Shown piece after piece: positions 16,221-24,233 of a stretch of DNA of 64,000 nucleotides. The stretch comes from Microbacterium excoecariae (GTDB lineage Bacteria > Actinomycetota > Actinomycetes > Actinomycetales > Microbacteriaceae). The translations under genes were made by a program, and so were the position numbers. The DNA is taken from contig NZ_JAANCO010000001.1 in NCBI RefSeq assembly GCF_011326725.1, positions 806,001 through 870,000 of the forward strand. Reading direction: 5' to 3'. Every line of letters starts with the position of its first letter. Position 1 is the first letter of the stretch. The notes under the pieces are model-generated. The model did no database searches. It had not been told where the DNA came from and was given only the letters and a program-made list of their open reading frames with translations.

Positions 16221-17735
16221 GTGAGCAACACGTATGACGAGAGCCGCGCCGAGTGGATCGCGCGGGAGGAGCTGGCCGAGCGGATGATCCCGCTGATCGG
16301 CCTCCTCTACCGCCGCGACGGGATCGTGCCGTCGGTGCTCGGGCGCCGGCTCCTCCACCTCTCGCCGATCGAGATCCTGAAGGCCCACCGGTTCACCCGC
16401 CGGCTCGGGGTGCAGGCGCTCGCGCCGGAAAAGACGATGGCCGTGCTCGAGTCGCTCTGGCGGATCCAGCCCGGGCCCGCCTCCCTCGACGTCGCGCGCC
16501 TCGTGAGCCGCTTCGACGAGGCCGGCGGGACCTACGACGCCGCCTCCCTCGACGCGTTCCTCCGGGGCGAGCTCGCGGGGGTGATGGCACCGCCCGCGTC
16601 GGCGCCCACCGACGTCGTCCTCTACGGCTTCGGGCGCATCGGGCGGCTGCTCGCGCGGATCCTCATCGCCCACCAGGGCACGGGGCAGGGGCTCAATCTC
16701 CGTGCGATCGTCGTCCGCCGCGGCGGCGAGGGCGACCTGCGCAAGCGCGCGAGCCTGCTCCGTCGAGACTCGGTGCACGGCGCGTTCGAGGGCACCATCG
16801 ACGTCGACGAGGAACGGGGCACGATCCTCGCGAACGGCACCCTCATCCAGGTGATCTACGCCGACGACCCCGCCAGCATCGACTACACGGCCTACGGGAT
16901 CGACGAGGCGATCGTCGTCGACAACACGGGGCGCTGGCGCGACGAGGAGGGGCTCGGCCAGCACCTGCGCTCCCGCGGCGTCGCGCGGGTGCTGCTGACC
17001 GCCCCCGGGAAGGGCGCGATCAAGAACATCGTCTTCGGCGTCAACGGCGACGACATCGCCCCCGAGGACCGGATCCTCTCGGCCGCCTCGTGCACGACGA
17101 ACGCGATCACCCCCGTCCTCGCGGCCGTCGACCAGGCGTTCGGCGTCGTGCGGGGGCACGTCGAGACGGTGCACTCCTTCACGAACGACCAGAACCTCAT
17201 CGACAACTTCCACAGCGGCGAGCGGCGGGGCCGCTCGGCCGCGCTCAACATGGTCATCACGGAGACGGGGGCCGCCAAGGCCGTCGCGAAGGCGCTCCCG
17301 CAGCTGGCGGGGAAGCTGACGGGCAGCGCGATCCGCGTTCCCACGCCGAACGTGTCCCTCGCGATCCTGGGGCTCGAGCTGGAGCGCGCGACCACGCGCG
17401 AGGAGATCTGTGCGTTCCTGCGCCAGACCGCCCTGACGTCGCCGCTGCGCCAGCAGGTCGACTACAGCGAATCCCCCGAGGCCGTCTCCACGGACTTCGT
17501 GGGGAGCACGCGAGCGGGCGTCGTCGACGGGCTCGCGACCATCGCGACGGGCGACGAGAACGTCGTGCTCTACGTCTGGTACGACAACGAGTTCGGATAC
17601 TCCTGCCAGGTCGTGCGCGTCCTCGAGCGGATGGCGGGAGTGCATCCCACGATCCTCCCGGAGCGCGAGCCCGTGCGCATCGCGGAGGCCGTCGCCGAGG
17701 AGCTGGCCGCCGAGGCCGAGGCGGCGCTCGCCTGA
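16221..17735 (+). CDS. gap: Glyceraldehyde-3-phosphate dehydrogenase, long form
   Basis: Catalyses the NAD(P)-linked oxidation of glyceraldehyde 3-phosphate. It has the Rossmann motif YGFGRIGR at about residues 135-142, the active-site SAASCTTNAITP with Cys291, HSFTNDQNLIDNFH with the catalytic His region, and WYDNEFGYSCQV near the end. At 504 aa it is about 170 residues longer than the common 330-aa enzyme, mainly through an N-terminal helical extension (residues 1-130) and a short acidic tail. This long type occurs in Actinobacteria. The GTG at 16221 was chosen for the AGGAG 9 bases before it. A strong terminator follows. Confidence 0.88.
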   Translation: MSNTYDESRAEWIAREELAERMIPLIGLLYRRDGIVPSVLGRRLLHLSPIEILKAHRFTRRLGVQALAPEKTMAVLESLWRIQPGPASLDVARLVSRFDEAGGTYDAASLDAFLRGELAGVMAPPASAPTDVVLYGFGRIGRLLARILIAHQGTGQGLNLRAIVVRRGGEGDLRKRASLLRRDSVHGAFEGTIDVDEERGTILANGTLIQVIYADDPASIDYTAYGIDEAIVVDNTGRWRDEEGLGQHLRSRGVARVLLTAPGKGAIKNIVFGVNGDDIAPEDRILSAASCTTNAITPVLAAVDQAFGVVRGHVETVHSFTNDQNLIDNFHSGERRGRSAALNMVITETGAAKAVAKALPQLAGKLTGSAIRVPTPNVSLAILGLELERATTREEICAFLRQTALTSPLRQQVDYSESPEAVSTDFVGSTRAGVVDGLATIATGDENVVLYVWYDNEFGYSCQVVRVLERMAGVHPTILPEREPVRIAEAVAEELAAEAEAALA

Positions 17736-17740
17736 CCGGG

Positions 17741-17773
17741 GCGACGGGGGCTCCGGCCGCGAGCCCCCGTCGC
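17741..17773. terminator. Terminator after gap
   Basis: The 13-bp arms 17741-17753 and 17761-17773 flank a 7-base loop. It lies between gap and the convergent Gfo/Idh gene and can serve both. Confidence 0.7.
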
Positions 17774-17775
17774 GC

Positions 17776-18933
17776 TCAGGCTGCGGGGACCTCGGTCCAG
17801 GCGCCGGAGCGTGCGCTCGCGAGGGCCGCGTCGACCACGCGCGCGGCCTCCCACGCGTCGTCCGCCGAGGGGGCGAGCTGCCGGCCCTCCGCGACCGACC
17901 GCAGGAAGAGGGCGGCCTCGATCGTCTTGAGGTCGTCGAAGCCCATCGCCGTGCCGGCGCCGGGCTGGAAGCGTGCGAACTCGCCGTCCCCGGGGCGCGC
18001 GAGGACCGTGCGGAAGCCGTCGGGCGAGTCCGCGAGCTGCAGCTCGTTCATTCGCTGGAAGTCCCAGCGCAGCGCGCCCGCCGTGCCGTACACCTCGAGC
18101 GCGTACTCGGCGCGCGGGCCCACGTCGATCCGCGAGGCCTCGATGGACGCGATCGCCCCGCCGGACAGGCGCGCGAGGAGGACCGCGTAGTCCTCGTTCT
18201 CCACCCGCCCCGTGGGCGCGTCGGCCGAGCCACGGCTGAAGTGGCTCGCGGCGCCGGCGGAAGGGAGGGGACGCTCGGCGATGAAGGTCTCGACGTCGGC
18301 CGAGACCCGCTCGATGCGCCCCGCGATGAACTGCACGAGGTCGGCCGCGTGCGAGGCGAGGTCGCCGAGCACGCCGCTCCCCGCGCGCTCCGTGAGGAAG
18401 CGCCAGGTCAGGGCGCCCCGCGGATCCGACGAGTAGTCCGCGAGGAACGAGCTGCGCACGTGCGTGATGCGCCCGAGGGCGCCGGAGCGGACGAGCTCGC
18501 GGGCGCGGGCGATCGCGGGGGCGTGGCGGTAGTTGAAGCCCACGGCCGTGACGAGCCCGCGGTCGGCGGCCGCGCGGGCGATCTCGCCCGATTCCGCGGC
18601 GCTGCGCCCCATGGGCTTCTCGATCCAGAACGGCTTGCCGGCGGCGATGGCCGCGAGGGCGATCTCGCGGTGGAGGAAGTTGGGCGCGCAGATCGACACG
18701 GCGTCCACGTCGTCCCGCGCCATGACCTCGCGGTAATCCGCGACCGCTGAGCGGTAGCCCAGCACGTCGGTCGCGTGCGCGCGGCCGCCCGCGTCCGGGT
18801 CCGCGGCGACGAGGAGCTCGGCGCGCGCCGGGAGGTCGGGGAAGTGGTGGGGCGCGGCGAGATACGCGCGCGAGTGGAGGCGGCCCATCCACCCGACGGA
18901 TACGAGCCCGATGCCCAGGCGACGTGCGGTCAT
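17776..18933 (-). CDS. Gfo/Idh/MocA-family dehydrogenase
   Basis: This 385-aa NAD(P)-dependent sugar or inositol dehydrogenase has an N-terminal Rossmann fold (GIGLVSVGWMGRLHSRAY), WIEKPMGRSA as the conserved EKP motif at about residues 103-112, and a C-terminal GFO_IDH_MocA domain with ASHAADLVQFIAG (catalytic His region). It begins the leftward end of the inositol cluster and has a TGACAGGACA site 24 bases upstream of its ATG, the same site found at four other cluster promoters. The likely substrate is an inositol isomer or an oxidised sugar; which one cannot be told. Confidence 0.85.
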   Translation of the reverse strand: MTARRLGIGLVSVGWMGRLHSRAYLAAPHHFPDLPARAELLVAADPDAGGRAHATDVLGYRSAVADYREVMARDDVDAVSICAPNFLHREIALAAIAAGKPFWIEKPMGRSAAESGEIARAAADRGLVTAVGFNYRHAPAIARARELVRSGALGRITHVRSSFLADYSSDPRGALTWRFLTERAGSGVLGDLASHAADLVQFIAGRIERVSADVETFIAERPLPSAGAASHFSRGSADAPTGRVENEDYAVLLARLSGGAIASIEASRIDVGPRAEYALEVYGTAGALRWDFQRMNELQLADSPDGFRTVLARPGDGEFARFQPGAGTAMGFDDLKTIEAALFLRSVAEGRQLAPSADDAWEAARVVDAALASARSGAWTEVPAA

Positions 18934-18956
18934 GTCTCTCCCTTGAAACGACGTAA

Positions 18957-18966
18957 TGACAGGACA
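18957..18966. promoter_or_regulatory. Cluster operator site 1 (TGACAGGACA)
   Basis: Upstream of the leftward Gfo/Idh gene. It matches the sites at 29928 and 34959 (10 of 10 bases, in either orientation). A GntR-family operator is inferred. Confidence 0.6.
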
Positions 18967-18996
18967 AAGCCTACATCGTCGCGCCGGGGTGCGCCG

Positions 18997-19758
18997 CTAC
19001 TTGGCGACGAGCGTCGTCTCGAAGCTGTACATGTCGGGCCGGTACACGTGGCGCCCGTATTCGACGGCGACGCCGGACGCGTCGTAGGCGACGCGCTCCA
19101 TCGTGAGCAGCGGCCCGCCCTGGTCGATGTCAAGCAGGCCGGCCTCGTCGTCGTGCGCGCGGCGGGCGCCGATGTGCTGTTTCGCGACGCGGATCGTCAC
19201 GCCGCGCGCGCGCAGCATCGTGTAGAGGCCGTCGCTCTCGAGCTGGGGCGAGGTGATGTCGTCGAACTCCGACGGAAGGAAGTTCTCGAGGATGGCCATG
19301 GGGGTGCCATCGGTCGTCCGCAGGCGGCGCAGGCGGACGACGGGGGTGCCCGGGGCGACGCCGAGCTTCTCCGCGATGGGTTCCGGCGCGGCCAGCAGGT
19401 CGCGCGCGAGGATCCGCGTGCCGGGCTGGAGGTGGGATCCCTTGAGGTCCTCGTAGAGGCTCGTGAGCTCCACCTCGCGCGTGACCTGGCCCTGCACGAC
19501 CTGCGTGCCGATGCCGCGGCGCCGCACGAGAAGACCTTTGTCGACGACCTCCTGGATCGCGCGCCGGATCGTGGGGCGCGAGAGCCCGAGGCGCTGGCCA
19601 ATGGAGATCTCGTTCTCCAGGCGCGCGCCGGCGGGGATCGCGCCTGAGCGGATCGCGCTCTCCAGGCGACTGGAGATCTGGAAGTACAGGGGCACGGGGC
19701 CCGTGCGGTCGAGGTCGGCGAACAGCTCGTCGGGCCAGACGGGTGTTTCGGTGGCCAT
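18997..19758 (-). CDS. GntR/HutC-family regulator, probable inositol repressor
   Basis: This 253-aa protein has an N-terminal GntR winged helix (PLYFQISSRLESAIRSGAIP, then RLGLSRPTIRRAIQEVVDKG) and a UTRA effector domain (SLYEDLKGSHLQPGTRILAR onward, residues ~105-245). It is divergent from iolC. A perfect TGTCATGACA palindrome lies in the shared gap, and related sites lie at other promoters of the cluster, so autoregulation and control of the whole set is the natural reading. By analogy to inositol-responsive GntR regulators, the effector may be an inositol metabolite. The start at the ATG of MATETPVWPDELF was preferred over upstream frames. Confidence 0.87.
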   Translation of the reverse strand: MATETPVWPDELFADLDRTGPVPLYFQISSRLESAIRSGAIPAGARLENEISIGQRLGLSRPTIRRAIQEVVDKGLLVRRRGIGTQVVQGQVTREVELTSLYEDLKGSHLQPGTRILARDLLAAPEPIAEKLGVAPGTPVVRLRRLRTTDGTPMAILENFLPSEFDDITSPQLESDGLYTMLRARGVTIRVAKQHIGARRAHDDEAGLLDIDQGGPLLTMERVAYDASGVAVEYGRHVYRPDMYSFETTLVAK

Positions 19759-19836
19759 GGTGTTCCTCCCGTTATGTCCGCACAATGTTACCCACACGCG
19801 AGTTTGTTCTGTTGCATGGCGCGCTTGTTGTGATAT

Positions 19837-19846
19837 TGTCATGACA
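19837..19846. promoter_or_regulatory. Cluster operator site 2 (TGTCATGACA)
   Basis: A perfect 10-bp palindrome between the GntR gene and iolC, about 50 bases before the iolC ATG. It shares TGTC / GACA half-sites with the other four cluster sites. Confidence 0.65.
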
Positions 19847-19896
19847 TACGGCCACGACGGCCATGACCGCCCCTCACGACAACGGAGTCCCCAGAT

Positions 19897-20847
19897 ATGA
19901 GCACTGCCACGGACGTGCTGGCGATTGGTCGCCTCGGCGTTGACATCTATCCCCTGCAGGACGGAGTCGGCCTCGAAGAGGTCGAGACGTTCGGCAAGTT
20001 CCTCGGGGGAACGGCCGCGAACGTCACGGTCGCCGCCGCCCGCTACGGGCACCGCCCCGCGCTCGTCTCGCGGGTGGGGGACGACCCGTTCGGGCGCTAC
20101 CTCCTCGCGGAGCTCGCCCGCCTGGGCGTGGACACGCGCTTCGTGGGCACGGACCCCGAGCTGAACACGCCCGTCACCTTCTGCGAGATCTTCCCGCCGG
20201 ACGACTTCCCGCTCTATTTCTACCGCGAGCCCAAGGCGCCGGACATGAACGTGGGCCCCGACGAGATCGACGCCCAGGCCGTGCGCGACGCGCGGATCCT
20301 GTGGCTCACGACGACCGGCCTCAGCGAGGACCCGAGCCGCCAGGCCCTCCACGCCGCGCTCGCCGCCCGCGAGAAGCGCGAGCACACGATCCTCGACCTC
20401 GACTACCGGCCGATGTTCTGGGCGGATCCCGCCGACGCCACGGCCGAGCTGGACCGCGTGCTGGGTCAGGTCACGGTCGCGGTGGGGAACCGGGAAGAGT
20501 GCGAGGTCGCCGTCGGCGAGACCGAGCCGCAGCGCGCGGCCGACGCGCTGCTGGAGCGCGGCATCGAGCTCGCCATCGTCAAACAGGGTCCGCGCGGCGT
20601 CCTCGCGAAGACGCGTGAGGAGACGGTGGAGGTCCCGACCCACCGCGTCGACGTCGTCAACGGCCTCGGCGCCGGCGACGCCTTCGGCGGCGCGCTCTGC
20701 CACGGCCTGCTGTCCGGCTGGGGCATCGAGCGCACGCTGCGGTTCGCGAACGTCGCCGGCGCGATCGTCGCCTCGCGCCGCGAGTGCTCGACCGCGATGC
20801 CGACCTCGGACGAGGTCGAGCGCGCGCTCACGGAGGTGCACGCGTGA
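19897..20847 (+). CDS. iolC: 5-dehydro-2-deoxygluconokinase IolC
   Basis: Phosphorylates 2-deoxy-5-keto-gluconate in myo-inositol breakdown. This is a 316-aa PfkB/ribokinase-fold protein. The N-terminus reads ATDVLAIGRLGVDIYPLQ, followed by the PfkB motif GGTAANVTVAAARYGHRP (about residues 39-56). The anion-hole motif NGLGAGDAFGGAL with the catalytic Asp lies near residue 262. It is the first gene of the rightward iol operon, with GTTGACATCTATCC-type IolC residues (GVDIYP) conserved. Its stop overlaps the next gene start (GTGA). Confidence 0.93.
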   Translation: MSTATDVLAIGRLGVDIYPLQDGVGLEEVETFGKFLGGTAANVTVAAARYGHRPALVSRVGDDPFGRYLLAELARLGVDTRFVGTDPELNTPVTFCEIFPPDDFPLYFYREPKAPDMNVGPDEIDAQAVRDARILWLTTTGLSEDPSRQALHAALAAREKREHTILDLDYRPMFWADPADATAELDRVLGQVTVAVGNREECEVAVGETEPQRAADALLERGIELAIVKQGPRGVLAKTREETVEVPTHRVDVVNGLGAGDAFGGALCHGLLSGWGIERTLRFANVAGAIVASRRECSTAMPTSDEVERALTEVHA

Positions 20848-21746
20848 GCATCTCGTCCGCCGACTTCGCCGCGCTGCGCGACACGCGCCGCGCCCGGCCC
20901 GCCGACATCGCGGGTGCCTACGCGGGGCGCACGCGCCGCGAGATCGCCCGGGGAGACGGCAGGCTGCTGATCGTCGCCGCCGATCACCCGGCGCGCGGAT
21001 CCCTCGCCGTGGGCGCCGACGCCGACGCGATGGCGGATCGCTACGACCTCCTCGACCGCCTCGCGACGGCGCTCGAGCGGCCGGGCGTCGACGGGGTCCT
21101 CGGCACGCCCGACATCCTCGACGACCTCGCGGGCCTCGGTCTCCTGAACGACAAGATCGTCGTCGGATCCATGAACCGCGGCGGCCTGCGCGGCGCGGCG
21201 TTCGAGATGGACGACCGCTACACGGGGCACGACGTGCCGACCATGGTGGCGCGCGGCATCGACATGGCGAAGACGCTCGTGCGCATCAACCTCGCCGACG
21301 CCGGAACGGCCCCGACGCTCGAGGCCACGGCGCGCGCCGTGACCGCCGCGGCCCAGGCGGGCCTGCCGATCATGCTCGAGCCCTTCCTCAGCACCTGGCG
21401 AAACGGCCACATCGTCAACGACCTGTCGCCGGACGCCGTGATCCGCTCGGTCGCCATCGCCGCCGGCCTCGGCGCCGACAGCTCGTACACCTGGATGAAG
21501 TTGCCGGTGGTCGACGAGATGGAGCGCGTCATGGCCTCCACGACGATGCCGACGCTCCTGCTTGGCGGCGACGCGGGCAACGACCAGGACGCGATGTTCT
21601 CGTCGTGGCAGAGCGCGCTCGCGCTCCCCGGCGTGGTCGGCCTGACGGTCGGCCGGAACCTGCTGTACCCCGAGGGGGGCGACGTCGCCGCTGCCGTCGA
21701 CATCGCCGCCCGCCTTGTCCACCCCGACGATTCCGCCCGCGCCTGA
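20844..21746 (+). CDS. Cgl0158-family (beta/alpha)8-barrel protein, probable inositol-pathway aldolase
   Basis: This 300-aa protein sits between iolC and iolA. That is the position expected for an aldolase that cleaves phosphorylated 2-deoxy-5-keto-gluconate, the IolJ role, and no iolJ-like gene is present. It looks like a class I aldolase-type barrel: LIVAADHPARGSLAVG near residue 41, NDKIVVGSMNRGG, PIMLEPFLSTW, and SSYTWMKLPVVDEM, where Lys could act as the Schiff-base residue. Corynebacterium inositol clusters carry a homologue. The GTG at 20844 overlaps the iolC stop by 4 bases and follows CGGAGG at 7 bases. The aldolase role is inferred. Confidence 0.82.
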   Translation: MSISSADFAALRDTRRARPADIAGAYAGRTRREIARGDGRLLIVAADHPARGSLAVGADADAMADRYDLLDRLATALERPGVDGVLGTPDILDDLAGLGLLNDKIVVGSMNRGGLRGAAFEMDDRYTGHDVPTMVARGIDMAKTLVRINLADAGTAPTLEATARAVTAAAQAGLPIMLEPFLSTWRNGHIVNDLSPDAVIRSVAIAAGLGADSSYTWMKLPVVDEMERVMASTTMPTLLLGGDAGNDQDAMFSSWQSALALPGVVGLTVGRNLLYPEGGDVAAAVDIAARLVHPDDSARA

Positions 21747-21767
21747 CGCGTGGAGAGTGAGGACCTC

Positions 21768-23282
21768 ATGACCACGACTGACCTGCCCCACATCGGCCAC
21801 TGGATCGACGGCGGCCACCGCCCCTCGACGAGCGGCCGCACGGCGCCGGTGTTCAACCCGGCGACCGGCGCGCCGCAGGCGAACGTCGCGCTCGCCGACC
21901 AGGCCGAGATCGACGAGGCGATCGCCTCCGCCCAGCGGGGGTTCGAGACCTGGAGCGGGTACTCGATCGCCAAGCGCCAGTCCGTGCTGTTCGCGTTCCG
22001 CGAGCTGCTGAACGCCCGCAAGGGCGAGCTCGCCGAGATCATCACGCGGGAGCACGGCAAGGTCGTCAGCGACGCGATGGGCGAGATCCTCCGCGGCCAG
22101 GAGGTCGTCGAGCTCGCGACAGGCTTCCCGCACCTCCTGAAGGGCGCGTTTAACGAAAACGCCTCGACGGGGATCGACGTCTACTCGATCAAGCAGCCGC
22201 TCGGCGTCGTCGGCATCATCAGCCCGTTCAACTTCCCCGCGATGGTCCCGATGTGGTTCTTCCCCGTCGCGATCGCCGCCGGCAACGCCGTCGTGCTGAA
22301 GCCCAGCGAGAAGGACCCGTCCGCCGCGCTGTGGCTCGCGGAGCTGTGGGCCGAGGCCGGTCTCCCCGCCGGCGTCTTCACCGTCCTGCAGGGCGACAAG
22401 CTCGCCGTGGACGGCCTGCTGAACGACCCCGTCGTGCAGTCGGTGTCCTTCGTCGGATCCACGCCGATCGCGCAGTACATCTACGAGACCGCGGCGAAGA
22501 ACGGCAAGCGGGTCCAGGCGCTCGGCGGCGCGAAGAACCACATGCTCGTGCTGCCGGACGCCGACCTCGACCTCGTCGCCGACCAGGCCGTCAACGCCGG
22601 CTACGGCGCGGCGGGGGAGCGGTGCATGGCGATCAGCGTCGTGCTCGCCGTCGAGCCCGTCGCGAACGAGCTGATCGCGAAGATCTCAGAGCGGATCGCG
22701 GGCCTGCGTATCGGCGCCGGATCCGCCACTCCCGAGCCCCACATGGGCCCGCTGATCACCGCCGAGCATCGCGCCAAGGTGGCGAGCTACGTCGACATCG
22801 CCGAGGCCGACGGGGCGGAGATCGTCGTCGACGGCCGGGGCCTCACCGTCGCGGGATGCGAGGACGGCTTCTTCTTCGGACCGACGCTGATCGACCGCGT
22901 CCCGACCACGTCGCGCGCCTACACGGAGGAGATCTTCGGGCCGGTCCTCGAGGTGGTCCGCGTGTCGAGCTACGAGGAGGGCGTCGAGCTCATCAACTCG
23001 GGGCGCTTCGGCAACGGCACCGCGATCTTCACCAACGACGGAGGCGCCGCGCGGCGCTTCCAGCACGAGATCCAGGTCGGCATGATCGGGATCAACGTGC
23101 CGATCCCCGTGCCCGTGGCGTATCACTCCTTCGGCGGCTGGAAGCAGTCGCTTTTCGGCGACGCGAAGGCCTACGGTGTGCAGGGCTTCGAGTTCTTCAC
23201 CCGCGAGAAGGCGATCACATCGCGCTGGCTGGACCCCGCCACCCACGGCGGCATCAACCTCGGTTTCCCGCAGAACGACTAA
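21768..23282 (+). CDS. iolA: Methylmalonate-semialdehyde dehydrogenase (acylating), IolA/MmsA
   Basis: Converts malonic semialdehyde to acetyl-CoA and CO2 using CoA and NAD+, the last step of the inositol path. This 504-aa aldehyde dehydrogenase has PFNFPAMVPMWFFPVAIAAGN at residues ~155-175, the cofactor loop VSFVGSTPIAQYIYE, GGAKNHMLVLPDA typical of MmsA, and the catalytic Cys286 in GERCMAIS. The usual active-site Glu is absent, as expected for the acylating subclass. The ATG at 21768 follows GAGGA. It is 21 bases after the aldolase gene, and a hairpin separates it from iolB. Confidence 0.93.
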   Translation: MTTTDLPHIGHWIDGGHRPSTSGRTAPVFNPATGAPQANVALADQAEIDEAIASAQRGFETWSGYSIAKRQSVLFAFRELLNARKGELAEIITREHGKVVSDAMGEILRGQEVVELATGFPHLLKGAFNENASTGIDVYSIKQPLGVVGIISPFNFPAMVPMWFFPVAIAAGNAVVLKPSEKDPSAALWLAELWAEAGLPAGVFTVLQGDKLAVDGLLNDPVVQSVSFVGSTPIAQYIYETAAKNGKRVQALGGAKNHMLVLPDADLDLVADQAVNAGYGAAGERCMAISVVLAVEPVANELIAKISERIAGLRIGAGSATPEPHMGPLITAEHRAKVASYVDIAEADGAEIVVDGRGLTVAGCEDGFFFGPTLIDRVPTTSRAYTEEIFGPVLEVVRVSSYEEGVELINSGRFGNGTAIFTNDGGAARRFQHEIQVGMIGINVPIPVPVAYHSFGGWKQSLFGDAKAYGVQGFEFFTREKAITSRWLDPATHGGINLGFPQND

Positions 23283-23288
23283 CGGACC

Positions 23289-23320
23289 GCGCGCCCGCCT
23301 TCGGGGGAGGGCGGGCGCGC
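23289..23320 (+). promoter_or_regulatory. Intra-operon hairpin between iolA and iolB
   Basis: Perfect 11-bp GC arms, 23289-23299 and 23310-23320, flank a 10-base loop. There is no T tract. It may give partial termination or protect the upstream mRNA end within the operon. Confidence 0.5.
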
Positions 23321-23340
23321 ACACAACGAAGGGCACCTCC

Positions 23341-24228
23341 ATGGCGGAGACACGCTGGTTCCACCCGCGCGGGCACCTCGCGCGAGACGGATGGCAGACG
23401 GTCGTCGACGGCGCGACCGACGGATGGGAGCACACGGGGCTGCGCGTGGTCGAGCTTTCGGGCGGATCCGTGGAGGTCGAGGCCGGGGTCGAGAAGCTCG
23501 TCGTGCCGCTCGCGGGATCCTTCCGGGTCGAGGCCGGCGGATCCGTCTACGAGCTCGCGGGGCGCGCCTCCGTCTTCGACGGGCCGACGGACGTGCTGTA
23601 CGTCTCGACGGCCGAGGCGGCGACCATCAGCGGGCGCGGCCGCGTCGCGGTCGCGACGAGTCCCACCGCCGCGGCGCACCCCACCCGCCACCTCGCGGCG
23701 GCCGACACGCCGGTCGAGCTGCGCGGATCCGGGGCCTCGAGCCGCCAGGTGCACAACTTCGGGACGCCGCAGGCGCTCGACGCCGCGCGCTTCATCGTGT
23801 GCGAGGTCATCACGCCGTCCGAGAACTGGTCCTCCTACCCGCCCCACAAGCACGACGAGCACGAACCGGGCCACGAGTCACGCCTCGAGGAGATCTACTA
23901 CTTCGAGTCGGCCCCGACGCGCTCGGGCGGCAGGGCCGAGTCGGCGGACGCCGCGTTCGGCATGTTCAGCACGTACAGCTCGCCCGCCGGCGAGATCGAT
24001 ATCAATGCGCGGGTGCAGACGGGCGACGTCGCGCTCGTCCCCTACGGCTACCACGGCCCCGCCGTCGCGGCGCCCGGATACGACCTGTACTACCTCAACG
24101 TCATGGCGGGCCCGGATCCGGAGCGCGTCTGGCACATCAGCGACGACCCCGCGCACGCGTGGGTGCGCGACACCTGGGAGGGGCAGCCGTTCGACGAGCG
24201 CCTCCCGTACGAGAGCACGAAGGGCTGA
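23341..24228 (+). CDS. iolB: 5-deoxy-glucuronate isomerase IolB
   Basis: Isomerises 5-deoxy-glucuronate to 2-deoxy-5-keto-gluconate. The protein has the KduI/IolB double-cupin fold and 295 aa. The metal-binding stretch is YPPHKHDEHEP near residues 164-174, with further conserved EEIYYF and a later VPYGYHGPAVAAPGYDLYYLNVMAG-type segment (about 239-262) carrying the second-cupin His. The ATG follows GAAGGGCACCTCC. It lies 58 bases after iolA, across a hairpin, and 5 bases before iolD. Confidence 0.93.
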   Translation: MAETRWFHPRGHLARDGWQTVVDGATDGWEHTGLRVVELSGGSVEVEAGVEKLVVPLAGSFRVEAGGSVYELAGRASVFDGPTDVLYVSTAEAATISGRGRVAVATSPTAAAHPTRHLAAADTPVELRGSGASSRQVHNFGTPQALDAARFIVCEVITPSENWSSYPPHKHDEHEPGHESRLEEIYYFESAPTRSGGRAESADAAFGMFSTYSSPAGEIDINARVQTGDVALVPYGYHGPAVAAPGYDLYYLNVMAGPDPERVWHISDDPAHAWVRDTWEGQPFDERLPYESTKG

Positions 24229-24233
24229 GAAAC

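Noticed and set aside
20466..22541. Leftward 691-aa frame across iolC-iolA
   Set aside because: It is antisense to three recognised enzymes and has no family marks.
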